Below are positions 5,921-15,025 of a stretch of 35,757 nucleotides of DNA, in pieces (position 1 is the first letter of the stretch; the number at the start of each line of letters is the position of its first letter). The notes below the pieces were generated by a model. The model did not search any database. It saw only the letters and a program-made list of their open reading frames with translations, and was not told where the DNA came from. Location: positions 1 to 35,757 of the IMG/VR virus record IMGVR_UViG_3300047462_000460; one strand, given 5' to 3'. This DNA comes from a virus. Both the position numbers and the translations under genes were made by a program.

Positions 5921-6352
5921 TCACGGGCGATAACCGATGGTTACGGCGGGGCCGGCCGTCGCGCTCACACACGAAAGCCCCGTGGAAAAAGCCGCGTTCA
6001 CGTTCTGCGTGTAGAGCAGCGTCGTGCCGTTATTGGCGGTGACGCCGCCAATAACGGTCCCCGTGGCCGTAAGGCCGTCGTAGCACGTCACGGTTCCCGT
6101 CGTGCCGACCGTCGTGACGACGATGCTCGAGAGGTAGCCCGGCCCCGTCGCGATCGCGTTTGCGGTCGTGGCGCTCGCGAGCGTGGCGTTCGTGGTCGGC
6201 GCGTTCGTCACCGGAAGCGCAGAGGGCGCGGTGATCGGAAGCTGCCCGTTTACGAGCGTAAGCGTTGTGCCGGTCGAGTCGACGAGCTGCACGGCGGGTG
6301 CCGAGAATCCGACGAACGCGAGGATCGCAAGGCAGCCGAAAAGCCATTTCAC
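5921..6352 (-). CDS. Exported protein of the late region
   Basis: A 143-aa protein from a GTG at 6350-6352, with a Sec signal peptide (KWLFGCLAILAFVGFSAPA) and a Thr/Ala/Val-rich mature part likely to be beta-structured, with a Cys pair. A TTG at 6365-6367 with AGG upstream is an alternative start. Family not recognised. The signal peptide implies action outside the cytoplasm. Confidence 0.6.
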   Translation of the reverse strand: MKWLFGCLAILAFVGFSAPAVQLVDSTGTTLTLVNGQLPITAPSALPVTNAPTTNATLASATTANAIATGPGYLSSIVVTTVGTTGTVTCYDGLTATGTVIGGVTANNGTTLLYTQNVNAAFSTGLSCVSATAGPAVTIGYRP

Positions 6353-6383
6353 GCCGCGCGCGTTCAAGGCACCTGTCTCGCAC

Positions 6384-8351
6384 TCATTTTGCGTAGTACC
6401 CGCCGCCGAGCGCCGAGAAGAGGTCTTGCGCCCCCGTCTCGCCCGCCTCGCCCTTCGTGCCCATGAGCATTTCGTTTGCCGCGCCGAGGGGCGCGGGGAT
6501 GAACGTGTTGGCAAGCGCCTGCGCTGCGCGCTCGTACTGCTTGCGGCCGCTTTTGCCGTGGCGCTGCAACTGCAGCCCGCGCAGCATCGAACCCGTGACG
6601 CTGTACGGGCTCGCCACGCCCGCGACCTGGCCGAGCGTCGAGGGTGAGAGGGCGTACGCGAGGGGGCTGTCGAGGAAATTGAGGCCCGCCATCGTCGGGG
6701 TCGAGAGGCGGTAGCCGTGCTGCTTGTCGCGATCGGGGCCGCCGCCGAAAACGTGCTCGAAGCCCGTGACGCGGCCGGGCTTGTCGGCAAGCGTCCGTAG
6801 CGTCGAGCCGAGCGCGGTCTGCGTGTGAAAGCGCGGGAATTGCGAGAGCGGCATGTGGTTGAGGAATTTCGTGAGCCCGTTCTCGGCGTCGGAGCCGAAG
6901 GCTTTGTGCAGCCCACGCGCGGCGTCGGCGCCGACCTTGCCTGCCTTCATCTCTTTTTCGAGGCCCGCCGCGCGCAGCCCGCGCTCGACCGGATTAAGGA
7001 TCGTGTCCTGCGCCTTGTTCGCAAAGCGCTGCAGATTACGCACGGAGACGGGGCCAATTCCGACCGGGTTGACCTCGGAGAAAAGCTTCTCGTACTGATT
7101 GTCCGCGCCGATTTTTTGCAGCTCGCCGACGAGATGGTTGAGCTGCTCGCCGCGGTGCCCGGTCGCCTCACGCGCGGCGTACATCAGCCCGCGCAGCGTC
7201 GTTGCGAGGCCGTATTTGTTGTACGCGAGGTTCGTGAGGTTCGCGACGTGCGGGATCGGCACGGAGAGAAACATCGACTTCAGCTGATGGTTCGTTTTGT
7301 CGATGGCTTTCGCAAGGAAATTGTCGGGGCGCACCTCGGGCGCGATGTGCTTCGCGACGCCTTCGAGGGCCTTTTCGACCGCATCGGGGTTCGCCGAGTC
7401 CTTGAAGTATTTGTCCGTGCCGCGAATACTGCGCAAGAGCGCGCCCGTCGCGCCGCCCGTCATGTTCGGGTCCTTCAGAAGCCCGGCATCGCGGAGCCCT
7501 GCGTGCGTGAGCGCCGAAGTGTGCGCCGCGCGCGCTTTGTCGAGTTCCTCGATGAGCTTCGAGGGCGTGAGCGTTGTGGGTACCGCGGCACCGTACTTGG
7601 CGAAGGCGTCGCGCACGGCTTGCGGAATCTGCCCGGCTTTGATTTCGTTGCGCGCGGTTGCGATCGCGTGATCTTCGAGGCGCTTGGCGCCTGCAGCGGA
7701 TTGCTTGGCGACGTTGCGGATTTGCTCGACGACGTTTTGGCCGTGCTCGGTGAGCCCGCCGAGGTGGTGCTCGGCGCTCAGTAGCGGCGAGGTGAACTTG
7801 CCCAGGGCCTCGCCCGCGCGCACGGCGCCGGGAACGAGCCTTGCGGCCTTGCCGATCGCGCCTGCGGGAATTGCGCTCGTCGGATCGGCGAGGACTTCCG
7901 CGCCAGCCTGAGCGGCGCCGCGCGCCAGGGTCGCGGGAAGCCCGGTGAGGTGCGCGTTGATCGTCGCGTCGGTCGGGATAAATCCACCCTGCTCTGGCGA
8001 GAGCGCCGCGCGCACGACCTTTGAGGTTTCTTCTTGCTTCTTCGGGTCCATGAACCACTTGCCGGCGTTGCCGATCGCGCCGCCGTAGTCACCCGGGTGC
8101 GCGTCGATGTACGAGCGCGACCCCGCAACCGCGCGTTCGGGGGCGCCGAGGGCTTCAAGAGCGCCCTTGCCGAGGTTGAGGGCACCACCGATGGCAGCGC
8201 CCCCCGCCTTGATTGCCATCTTCTCGAGGTTGGGCTTGACGGACCCGGCAACGGGCGTGAGATCGGGATTCGCGCCGACCGACCCCGCGACGGGCGTGAG
8301 GTCCGGGTGCGCCGTGCCCGCGACCGGCGTGAGATCGTCTACTTGTGCCAC
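6384..8351 (-). CDS. Large internal virion (ejection) protein candidate
   Basis: A 655-aa, mostly helical protein without recognised enzymatic motifs. The N-terminus holds three copies of DLTPVAG within 40 residues, then a Gly/Ala-rich segment (AGGAAIGGALNLGKGALEAL) that could insert into membranes. It lies downstream of two Ala/Gln-rich proteins and the tailspike, where short-tailed phages keep ejection proteins. Assignment is by position, size and composition only. The start overlaps the preceding gene by 13 bases. Confidence 0.55.
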   Translation of the reverse strand: MAQVDDLTPVAGTAHPDLTPVAGSVGANPDLTPVAGSVKPNLEKMAIKAGGAAIGGALNLGKGALEALGAPERAVAGSRSYIDAHPGDYGGAIGNAGKWFMDPKKQEETSKVVRAALSPEQGGFIPTDATINAHLTGLPATLARGAAQAGAEVLADPTSAIPAGAIGKAARLVPGAVRAGEALGKFTSPLLSAEHHLGGLTEHGQNVVEQIRNVAKQSAAGAKRLEDHAIATARNEIKAGQIPQAVRDAFAKYGAAVPTTLTPSKLIEELDKARAAHTSALTHAGLRDAGLLKDPNMTGGATGALLRSIRGTDKYFKDSANPDAVEKALEGVAKHIAPEVRPDNFLAKAIDKTNHQLKSMFLSVPIPHVANLTNLAYNKYGLATTLRGLMYAAREATGHRGEQLNHLVGELQKIGADNQYEKLFSEVNPVGIGPVSVRNLQRFANKAQDTILNPVERGLRAAGLEKEMKAGKVGADAARGLHKAFGSDAENGLTKFLNHMPLSQFPRFHTQTALGSTLRTLADKPGRVTGFEHVFGGGPDRDKQHGYRLSTPTMAGLNFLDSPLAYALSPSTLGQVAGVASPYSVTGSMLRGLQLQRHGKSGRKQYERAAQALANTFIPAPLGAANEMLMGTKGEAGETGAQDLFSALGGGYYAK

Positions 8352-9529
8352 GTCTTGCCGTTGTCGTCGCTATAGATGTCTTCGCCTTTGGCGTTTTTTG
8401 CGGTAAGGTGCGCCCCACCGCCACCACCGCCGCCGAGGTGCAAAAAGCTCGAGATCGCGTTCACGATCGGGTTGCCGCCCGAAGCCGGGGGCGCGGCAGG
8501 CGGCGCGGCCGCTGCGGATTTCGGTTGGGCTTTCGCTGCCTGGCGCTTCGCCGCGCCCGAGGGCTGTTTCGGCTTCCCGTGAACGACCTGCGGCACCATC
8601 TTCACGGTCCCGTCCGGTTGCGGCATTGGCACAACGACGATCGTCGGCGAGCTTGCACCTGGCTGCGGCATCGTAAAATTGAACGTCGGCGGCGCAGCGC
8701 CGTACCCGGCGGGCGGCGTTTGGTCGTTTGCCACGGCCGCCGCGCCTTGCTTTTGGGCGTTCTCCCAGCCCTTGAGTTGGCCGTCGTAGTCGTGAACGGC
8801 GGTCTGATACGCGCGCGTCATATCCTGGCCGTTTGCGGCGTTAAGCGCCGTCATCTCCGCGATGGCCATGCGCTCGTCTTGCGAGCGCTGCGCGCGCGCG
8901 TCGGCCGCACCCTCGCGCATTTGCGCGAGCGCGTAGGCCTGCGCACGATTTGCCGCCGCGATCTGCGCGTGCCCGTTTTGCGTCGCTTGCAGTTCTTTCA
9001 TCCGGTGCTGAAAGTTCACGTCGGCAATCGTACGCCAATTTTGGATCTGCTTCGTGCGCGCCGTATCGAGCCCGGCCCCCGCGACGTTCTTTTCGCCGCC
9101 CGTGTAGCGCTGATAGCCAAGGGTGAGGCCGTTAAATTGGTCGGCCCAATACTTGCCGGCGTCGGTGTTGGCAAGGTCGTGAACGGCGTAGTAGTTCGCG
9201 GCCTTGTGCGCGTAGTCCATCGCCTTTTCGGGGTGTGCCGGATCGTAGGCGGGCGGCTGCCCGAGCGTCTGGTACATTGTCGCGGTTGCGGCCGCTTCGC
9301 GCTTGGCCTGATCCGCGGCGGTTTCGACGCCCGCGTGGCGATCGGTCTCCTCGAGCGTGTTGTTCGCGAGTTCTTGGGCCGCGCGCTGATCTGCCTCCGA
9401 TTGGCGCGTGCGTTCGTACTGCTGCTGCTCTTTTGCGGCCTTGCGCGCGGGGTTGGCCGCGAGGTATCCCGCAGCCGTGCCGATGGCCTGGCCGAGTGGA
9501 TTGGGCGTGTCGAGTTGAACGATCGGCAC
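8339..9529 (-). CDS. Ala/Gln-rich internal virion protein candidate
   Basis: A 396-aa protein with a GTG start at 9527-9529 directly after the previous TAA. Residues 25-240 are highly helical and charged (AAKEQQQYERTRQSEADQRA and following). The C-terminal part is Pro/Ala-rich with a poly-Gly run (GGGGGGGAH). It ends with DIYSDDNGKTWHK. It is likely a virion or ejection component by context. Confidence 0.55.
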   Translation of the reverse strand: MPIVQLDTPNPLGQAIGTAAGYLAANPARKAAKEQQQYERTRQSEADQRAAQELANNTLEETDRHAGVETAADQAKREAAATATMYQTLGQPPAYDPAHPEKAMDYAHKAANYYAVHDLANTDAGKYWADQFNGLTLGYQRYTGGEKNVAGAGLDTARTKQIQNWRTIADVNFQHRMKELQATQNGHAQIAAANRAQAYALAQMREGAADARAQRSQDERMAIAEMTALNAANGQDMTRAYQTAVHDYDGQLKGWENAQKQGAAAVANDQTPPAGYGAAPPTFNFTMPQPGASSPTIVVVPMPQPDGTVKMVPQVVHGKPKQPSGAAKRQAAKAQPKSAAAAPPAAPPASGGNPIVNAISSFLHLGGGGGGGAHLTAKNAKGEDIYSDDNGKTWHK

Positions 9530-10405
9530 TTACACCGCCCCGCCCGTTGCCGCAGTCCCGGCCGCAGCGCCGATGCCCTCCGAGAGCGGCTGCATGATGC
9601 TCGAGAAGAGGCTCGGTTGCACCGGGACCTGTTGGTTGGCCTGGTCGCCCGCAAGTGAACCCGCAGTCGAGAGCCCCGTGCCTTGCAGACCGAGTTGGCC
9701 TTGAAGCTGCGCGAGCCAATCGGTGTTCTGCAGGTTCGCGGTATCTTGGCCCGCCGTGTTGTAGGCGCTTGCGTTGTACTGCTGCTGCTGCAAGAGGTCT
9801 TGGAGATTCTGCGAGGTCATCGTGTTGGCCGCGCCCGCGTTGTACTGCCCCGCCGAATTGAGCGCGTTTTGATTGGCAAGCGAGGCCGTGTTGAGCGCGC
9901 CCATGTTCGCAAGCCCGCTCTGTTCGTTCAGACCCGCGCCGTACTGCTGCGCGCTCACGAGTGAGGGCGCAAGCGCCGAGACCTGTTGGTTGCCGAGGTT
10001 CTGCATCGCGGCTTGCGCGGCGCTCGAGCCCGGGCTGATGCCTTGGGCGGCGAGCATCGACATGAGCGCTTGATTTTGCTGCGTGTCTTGGACGCCCGCC
10101 GCCGCGTTGAGTTCGTTCGTCGCGGTTTGCGGGTTGTAGTTGTTGTTGTAAGTCGACGCGCCCGTGGTCGCGGCTTGGTAGGTTGTGGGCTGCGCGGTCG
10201 GGGGCGCGGGGATGTAGGCCGGTTGCAGCGCGTTCGAACTAGCCACGGGCGCAGCCATCTTCGGCGCCGCGGTTGCAGGCTTCGCGGCGGTTGCGGTCGC
10301 AGCGGGGGTGCCGCCCGCGCTCTGCGTCGTGTTGTACGTGCCGCCGGTCGACGTGGGATAACTCACGCCGTATCGTTGCATGTTGGGGTTGTTCTCGATC
10401 GCCAT
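9530..10405 (-). CDS. Gln/Asn/Ala-rich virion protein candidate
   Basis: A 291-aa low-complexity protein. The first 100 residues are Pro/Thr/Ala-rich. Residues 110-250 are rich in Gln, Asn and Ala with repeated ALNxAxxYNA-type segments. No enzyme motif. The composition is common in podovirus ejection proteins. Start at ATG 10405; the stop abuts the next GTG. Confidence 0.55.
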   Translation of the reverse strand: MAIENNPNMQRYGVSYPTSTGGTYNTTQSAGGTPAATATAAKPATAAPKMAAPVASSNALQPAYIPAPPTAQPTTYQAATTGASTYNNNYNPQTATNELNAAAGVQDTQQNQALMSMLAAQGISPGSSAAQAAMQNLGNQQVSALAPSLVSAQQYGAGLNEQSGLANMGALNTASLANQNALNSAGQYNAGAANTMTSQNLQDLLQQQQYNASAYNTAGQDTANLQNTDWLAQLQGQLGLQGTGLSTAGSLAGDQANQQVPVQPSLFSSIMQPLSEGIGAAAGTAATGGAV

Positions 10406-10407
10406 GG

Positions 10408-10791
10408 TTACGCACTCGGCTTCGGCGCGGGCGTTTGCGCTTGCAGTTGCGCGACGAGCGCCTGCAGCTGCGGCGAGAGTTGCGTGATCTGCCCGGGCGC
10501 GCCTTGTCCGGGAGCGGTCGGGGCCGACCCCGCGACGGGCGTGGCCTGCGGGGTCGCCATGTTCGGCGCCGCTGTCGATGCGTGATATTCACCGCCGCCG
10601 ATGGTTTTGGGCGCGGAGAAGGTCGGCGCTTTGATCGGCGCGGCCGTCGATGCGGGGCTTGGGTTGGCCTTGAGGTAGGCCTGCAAGTTCGCAAGGGCAG
10701 CCGCCTGCTGTGCTGCGGCGTACTGCTGCGCGGTGTTTTGGTTTTGCTGCTCGGCAGCTTGCGCTTGCGTGTTGACGGAGCTTCCGGTCAT
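10408..10791 (-). CDS. Small Ala/Gln-rich virion protein candidate
   Basis: A 127-aa protein with an N-terminal helix rich in Ala and Gln (AEQQNQNTAQQYAAAQQAAA), a Pro/Ala/Thr-rich middle that contains ATPVAGSAPTAPG, and a second Gln-rich helix. The TPVAG motif is shared with the 655-aa protein. It lies two bases upstream of the 291-aa gene and is probably co-assembled. Confidence 0.5.
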   Translation of the reverse strand: MTGSSVNTQAQAAEQQNQNTAQQYAAAQQAAALANLQAYLKANPSPASTAAPIKAPTFSAPKTIGGGEYHASTAAPNMATPQATPVAGSAPTAPGQGAPGQITQLSPQLQALVAQLQAQTPAPKPSA

Positions 10792-10792
10792 T

Positions 10793-11068
10793 TTATCTTC
10801 TCACTCGCGGAACGACCGCCGCGTTCGCGGGGAATCGCTTCATTACTTGCCGCTCAAGGTGCTCGGGGCGCACGCACCGCTCGGTGCCGCACGTCGTCGC
10901 CACGTCGTCCCATTTCGAGAGCGGGCCGCGCGCGACTTCGTAGGCGAACCGGCACACGGGGACTTCGGTCGCCCCCATCGCAAAGGTCCGCTCGGGGTAC
11001 GGCCAGCACCCCGCTTGCGTGCGGTCGATGATCTCCCAGAATACGGTTGCATCCTTGCGAACGATCAT
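10793..11068 (-). CDS. Degenerate HNH-fold protein
   Basis: A 91-aa protein with CWPY, then RFAYEVARGPL and TTCGTERCVRPEHLE. This follows the phage HNH_3-type pattern CW...HRLAYE...HTCxNxxCVNPxHL. The catalytic His positions are replaced (CRFAYE, ATTC), while the Cys/Cys/His framework is kept. It is probably a non-catalytic DNA-binding relative. The ATG at 11068 overlaps the stop of the acetyltransferase-like gene. Confidence 0.6.
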   Translation of the reverse strand: MIVRKDATVFWEIIDRTQAGCWPYPERTFAMGATEVPVCRFAYEVARGPLSKWDDVATTCGTERCVRPEHLERQVMKRFPANAAVVPRVRR

Positions 11069-11490
11069 GCGACGGCCTTTCGTCCCTGCGGCTCGCGTGC
11101 GTAGAAAACGGCCGTTGGCTCGACGCACGCGACGTCGAGCGAGAGACAATCATGCCGCTCCACGGCCGCGCGCAGTCCCCGGTTCCACTCCGCAACCGTA
11201 AAGGTGAGCACGAGGTCTTCGGCATCGGCCATGTTCGCGAGGTCCTTGAGTAGCGCAACGCCCGCGCGTTTGCCCGCGAACCCCGCGACCGTCCAGACGT
11301 GAATCACGTAGATCGTCCCGCCGCGCTGACGCGCGTAGACGACCGCGCCCGTCATCCCGTCACGACGGTCGATATGGACATGAATGTCCGTTGCGACGGC
11401 GCCGTCTTCGGGCCACGGCGTGCGCAGAAATTGCGCGATGCAGAGGCGTTGCAGGTCGGGGGTATCCTCGGGCACCGACGCGCGGATCAT
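11065..11490 (-). CDS. GNAT-like acetyltransferase domain protein
   Basis: A 141-aa protein. The stretch TIYVIHVWTVAGFAGKRAGV followed by ALLKDLANMA resembles the GNAT beta4-alpha3 acetyl-CoA loop (R/Q-x-x-G-x-G/A is here GKRAGVA), and AVFYAR near the end fits the last strand. Substrate unknown. Its ATG overlaps the tailspike stop, so it is made with tail proteins and may be a virion component or may modify one. Confidence 0.5.
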   Translation of the reverse strand: MIRASVPEDTPDLQRLCIAQFLRTPWPEDGAVATDIHVHIDRRDGMTGAVVYARQRGGTIYVIHVWTVAGFAGKRAGVALLKDLANMADAEDLVLTFTVAEWNRGLRAAVERHDCLSLDVACVEPTAVFYAREPQGRKAVA

Positions 11491-13259
11491 GCGGTCGTAC
11501 CGAGTTGGACGCTATGGGTGTTGGACCCGAGCGCAAGTGAGTATGGGGTCGTGACCGCGGCGCTCGGGATGCAGTTGCCGATGATATTGCAATAATCGCA
11601 ACCTGCTGGCGTCGCGATTCCCGTCGTTATAGCGCCGGTCGCAGAACCATTTGCGACGTTACCCATAATAGAGCAGTGCGTCGAGCCCGTAAGCAACTGG
11701 ATGAAAAACCCCATATTGCCGTTGTTATACGCGTAACCGCTGTTGTTAGAAATGGTGCAACATGGCGAATTATCGACGACGATTCCGCTATTGACGCAGT
11801 TGAGCACCGTGTTCTCGGTGATCATACAGCCCGTAGAGCCTTGCGCGTAAATTCCGATTGGTAGGCCCGTGCTCCCATTGGCTTGCATTCCCGAGACGCG
11901 CACTCGCGCGGAACTGCCAGCGACATAGATTCCGATCGAACCTGTGCCGCCACCTGAAACCCAACCGTTTACGATCTCAAGCGCAGCTCCATTTCCGGCC
12001 GAAGCGAGATTATAAACATAGAATCCATACCCACCGGTTGGAAACGAATCAGCAATACATCCCCGCATGTGGATGTCCATATTGAGAAGGGCCGTCGACG
12101 ACGAGCCGTCGATGTAATAACAATATGTACAAGAGTCCGCCTCGCACATATCGAGGAAGAGGTCCGCGATCGCAACGCCATGCACCCAAAAGCCGTAGGC
12201 CGACCCAGAGAACGTGGTGTGCGCCGTAATGCAGTGCGAGATATAAACGCTCGGATTTTGCGATGTTGCGCTTGAAATATCGAATCCGACGACAGGCGTG
12301 ACTGTGACGCCCGTACTCGCCGCGTAGATGCGTTCGAGGAAACAATCCGTGTTGCCGCTATTGAGCCGGACTTGCGTCGAGTAATTCGTCACGCGCACGT
12401 CGACTATTTTGAGGTTGAATGTGGATGCCGCGAGTATACCGACGCACGCGGTGGTCGCTCCAATTGGCAGTGCAATGCCGAGGTTTTTAATAACCGGGTA
12501 CTCGAGGTTTGTAATCGAGATTCCGTTGACGCCATTCGTGCCGACGAGTTGCGTGCCGTAGACGAGGCCTCCGCTACCATCATACGGCGAAGGCCCAATC
12601 GTCGTGCCCTCGATCGTCGTCGAGTGATGCGCGACCGTCACGGTCGTTGTCAGTTTATAGGCTTTTGCGAGAAGTTTGAGGATGCCGCCCTGCGTCATCG
12701 CTCCCAAGGCGTTGTTGATGGCAAGCGAATCGCTCGTCGTGCCGTTGCCGACCGCGCCGAACCATTCCGCATAGATCATCGGCGTCGCGCCGTTGATCGA
12801 GATCGTGCCAGTCGTCGTAAACACCGGAACTGGCTGCGCGTTGATTGGTCCCGTGAACGTCTGGTTCGCCGTGCCCGAGATGACCGCGCCCGCCGCGAAC
12901 CACACCGGGCACGAGAACGTCGTCGCCGAAAGCACGTACGTCCCCGGCGGGAAGTAGATACCAGCGGCCGTGCTGCCAACCGTTCCCGTCGCGGCCGCCG
13001 TAACCGTGGCGTTCACGGCCGTCGAATCGTTCGTCGTGCCGTTTCCGGTTGCGCCGTAGTCTTTGACCGAATACCATCCGAGCTGCGTGAGGTTATTTGC
13101 GTAGTCGAGATACGCGGACGTCAGCCCGCGCGGGCCGATGTTCGCAAGCGCGGCGCCCGTTAAAAGCCCCGTCGTCACCGCGATCGTCGGCTGTTGCGGC
13201 GTCGGGGTCTGCCAGATCGGGCGCATCGGCGAGCCCTTCATGTTGTTGTTGATGTTCAT
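11487..13259 (-). CDS. Tailspike with pectate-lyase-type beta-helix
   Basis: A 590-aa protein. Two family-typical entries occur: YSVKDYGATGNGTTNDSTA near residue 65 and AEWFGAVGNGTTSDSLA near residue 165. Both are the start motif of Pectate_lyase_3-type right-handed beta-helices. From about residue 200 on, regular Gly/Asn/Ile/Val-rich turns continue to the end. The likely role is trimeric host recognition and polysaccharide depolymerisation. The ATG at 13259 is coupled to the upstream stop (ATGA). The 3' half is richer in A+T than its neighbours, as is usual for exchanged receptor-binding modules. Confidence 0.85.
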   Translation of the reverse strand: MNINNNMKGSPMRPIWQTPTPQQPTIAVTTGLLTGAALANIGPRGLTSAYLDYANNLTQLGWYSVKDYGATGNGTTNDSTAVNATVTAAATGTVGSTAAGIYFPPGTYVLSATTFSCPVWFAAGAVISGTANQTFTGPINAQPVPVFTTTGTISINGATPMIYAEWFGAVGNGTTSDSLAINNALGAMTQGGILKLLAKAYKLTTTVTVAHHSTTIEGTTIGPSPYDGSGGLVYGTQLVGTNGVNGISITNLEYPVIKNLGIALPIGATTACVGILAASTFNLKIVDVRVTNYSTQVRLNSGNTDCFLERIYAASTGVTVTPVVGFDISSATSQNPSVYISHCITAHTTFSGSAYGFWVHGVAIADLFLDMCEADSCTYCYYIDGSSSTALLNMDIHMRGCIADSFPTGGYGFYVYNLASAGNGAALEIVNGWVSGGGTGSIGIYVAGSSARVRVSGMQANGSTGLPIGIYAQGSTGCMITENTVLNCVNSGIVVDNSPCCTISNNSGYAYNNGNMGFFIQLLTGSTHCSIMGNVANGSATGAITTGIATPAGCDYCNIIGNCIPSAAVTTPYSLALGSNTHSVQLGTTA

Positions 13260-15025
13260 CGGACCGGTAACCGGCGACTGATTTCGAGCACGTACCCCAA
13301 AAGAATCCACTCCGTCGTGCTTGTCTCGGTGAGCAGCGTTTGAATGACGCGCCCGTCCGCGTTCTTCGAGGGCACGATCGTCACGGGCGCGTAGATCGTC
13401 GCGTTCGTGCCGCCGCCGAAGACGTTGGTTCCAAAGACCCCCGTACCGAAGACCGCACCGCCGCCGGGTAAGAGTTGCGTGTTTGCCGCAGCCGAGGTCG
13501 AGAGCAGAAAATCCGTCGTAAAGACGGCCGTGAACGTAAGCGGCGTCCCCGAGAGGGCAGCCGCGATCGCAAAGCGCGCGCTGTGCAAATGCTTGTAGTC
13601 AAAAAACGCGCTCTCGCGCGCGATCTGCGGAAAGCGATCGGCCGGTCCCGCGAACGTCGTCGTGATCGCGCCGCCGAACTCGACGAACCCGCTGCCGAAG
13701 ATCGCGACTTGATCCGCCGTCGCGCTCGTCCACACGAAGAGGTCGTTGTCGTAGGGGCCGTTGAGTTGCGCCGCCCCGGCAACTGTCATCGCCGCCGAAA
13801 ACGGATACTGCGAGAGCGCGCCGTGGATCTCGCCCGCCTGCGGATTGCCCGCGTCGTCGGGTTTGGAGAAGTCGAACCACACTCCCGCCGTGGGATAACC
13901 CGCCGCCGCCTGGTTGTTGGGCAATCCGCGATCGTAAAAGATCAAATAGCGCGAGCCGATCCGCACGCCCACGGCCGTCGTATACGCAAGGCAAAGTGCC
14001 CCGTACCCGTTGAGCGAGGAGTCGAAGAACGTCGGCACGCTTGCGCTAATCTGCATGACGACGTACCCGTCCGTATAATACACGCCGTCGTTTGAGAGAA
14101 AGACAAGGTACGTATCGAACGCCGCGAGCGACTCAGGGGCGACCATGCCGCGCGCGACGCTCACGCATTGAAATTGAAACCCGTAAACCGAGGCGTACAC
14201 GCCTGTGAATTGCCCGCGGTAGATCGCGCTCTCTTTGAAGACGATGATGTTGCCTTGAAGCGAGGTGATCCCCGTGACGTTGCCGCCGCCGACGCCGTCG
14301 TTGAAGCCGACGAGATACGGTTGATAGCTGCCGGGGTAGGCGGTCGACGTCGTCGCGCTCTGCGAGAACTGCTGCGGGTAGAAGGCGTTGGAGACATAGA
14401 CGGCCGTCGGCGCCGTCGATTCGCCCGAGTAGACGAGCACCGAGTTGTTGCTCACGGTCGTCACGAACCGCGGCGTGATGCCGCTGCTCGAGGTCAGCTT
14501 CTGCGGCAGGAAGCCCGCAGCCGTACTGACGGCCGTGAGCGTGGTGTGTCCGGGGCCTTGCCACATCCACGGCACGTCCACGCCGTTGCAGATGAAGCAC
14601 GTGTTCGCGCCGCTCGTCGGATCGTACATCTGCGCGACGTGAATGCGCTGCGCGCCCGTCCCCATCGGCGTCGTGATGTTCGTCCACGACGATGCGCCCA
14701 CTTGGGCAAAGGCGAGCTTCGTGCCGTTCTGGGCGAGGAGAACGGTCGTCGTGAGGTTCCCCGAGAGCGTCCAGCGCGTGGCGACGATCGTCGTGCCCGT
14801 GCCGCCCATGCCCGTCGCGCCGTTAGCCGTGACGTAGTAGCTCGAGGCCGGGCGCTTGGCGATGACGTTATCGTAGGCGGGCCAGCCGTTGATCGAGACG
14901 GCGAGCATGTTGCGGTCGAGGGCGTGCACGTCGCGCTTGGTGTTGAGGCCGCCGCTCGGGTCGGCGTACTCGACGTAGACGGGCGGTTCGGGTAGCCCGC
15001 CGACGTTTCGCGCGGGTTCAGCCAT
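13256..15025 (-). CDS. Tail nozzle / stabilisation-type structural protein
   Basis: A 589-aa beta-rich protein. The N-terminus, PSGGLNTKRDVHALDRNMLA followed by AKRP, matches the GGLNtr...kRPG opening common to podovirus nozzle and DNA-stabilisation proteins (T7 gp12 or P22 gp10 role). Repeated FLSNDGVYYTDG-type strands suggest a beta-propeller. The gene lies between the adaptor and the tailspike, as expected for the tail tip. Confidence 0.65.
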   Translation of the reverse strand: MAEPARNVGGLPEPPVYVEYADPSGGLNTKRDVHALDRNMLAVSINGWPAYDNVIAKRPASSYYVTANGATGMGGTGTTIVATRWTLSGNLTTTVLLAQNGTKLAFAQVGASSWTNITTPMGTGAQRIHVAQMYDPTSGANTCFICNGVDVPWMWQGPGHTTLTAVSTAAGFLPQKLTSSSGITPRFVTTVSNNSVLVYSGESTAPTAVYVSNAFYPQQFSQSATTSTAYPGSYQPYLVGFNDGVGGGNVTGITSLQGNIIVFKESAIYRGQFTGVYASVYGFQFQCVSVARGMVAPESLAAFDTYLVFLSNDGVYYTDGYVVMQISASVPTFFDSSLNGYGALCLAYTTAVGVRIGSRYLIFYDRGLPNNQAAAGYPTAGVWFDFSKPDDAGNPQAGEIHGALSQYPFSAAMTVAGAAQLNGPYDNDLFVWTSATADQVAIFGSGFVEFGGAITTTFAGPADRFPQIARESAFFDYKHLHSARFAIAAALSGTPLTFTAVFTTDFLLSTSAAANTQLLPGGGAVFGTGVFGTNVFGGGTNATIYAPVTIVPSKNADGRVIQTLLTETSTTEWILLGYVLEISRRLPVR

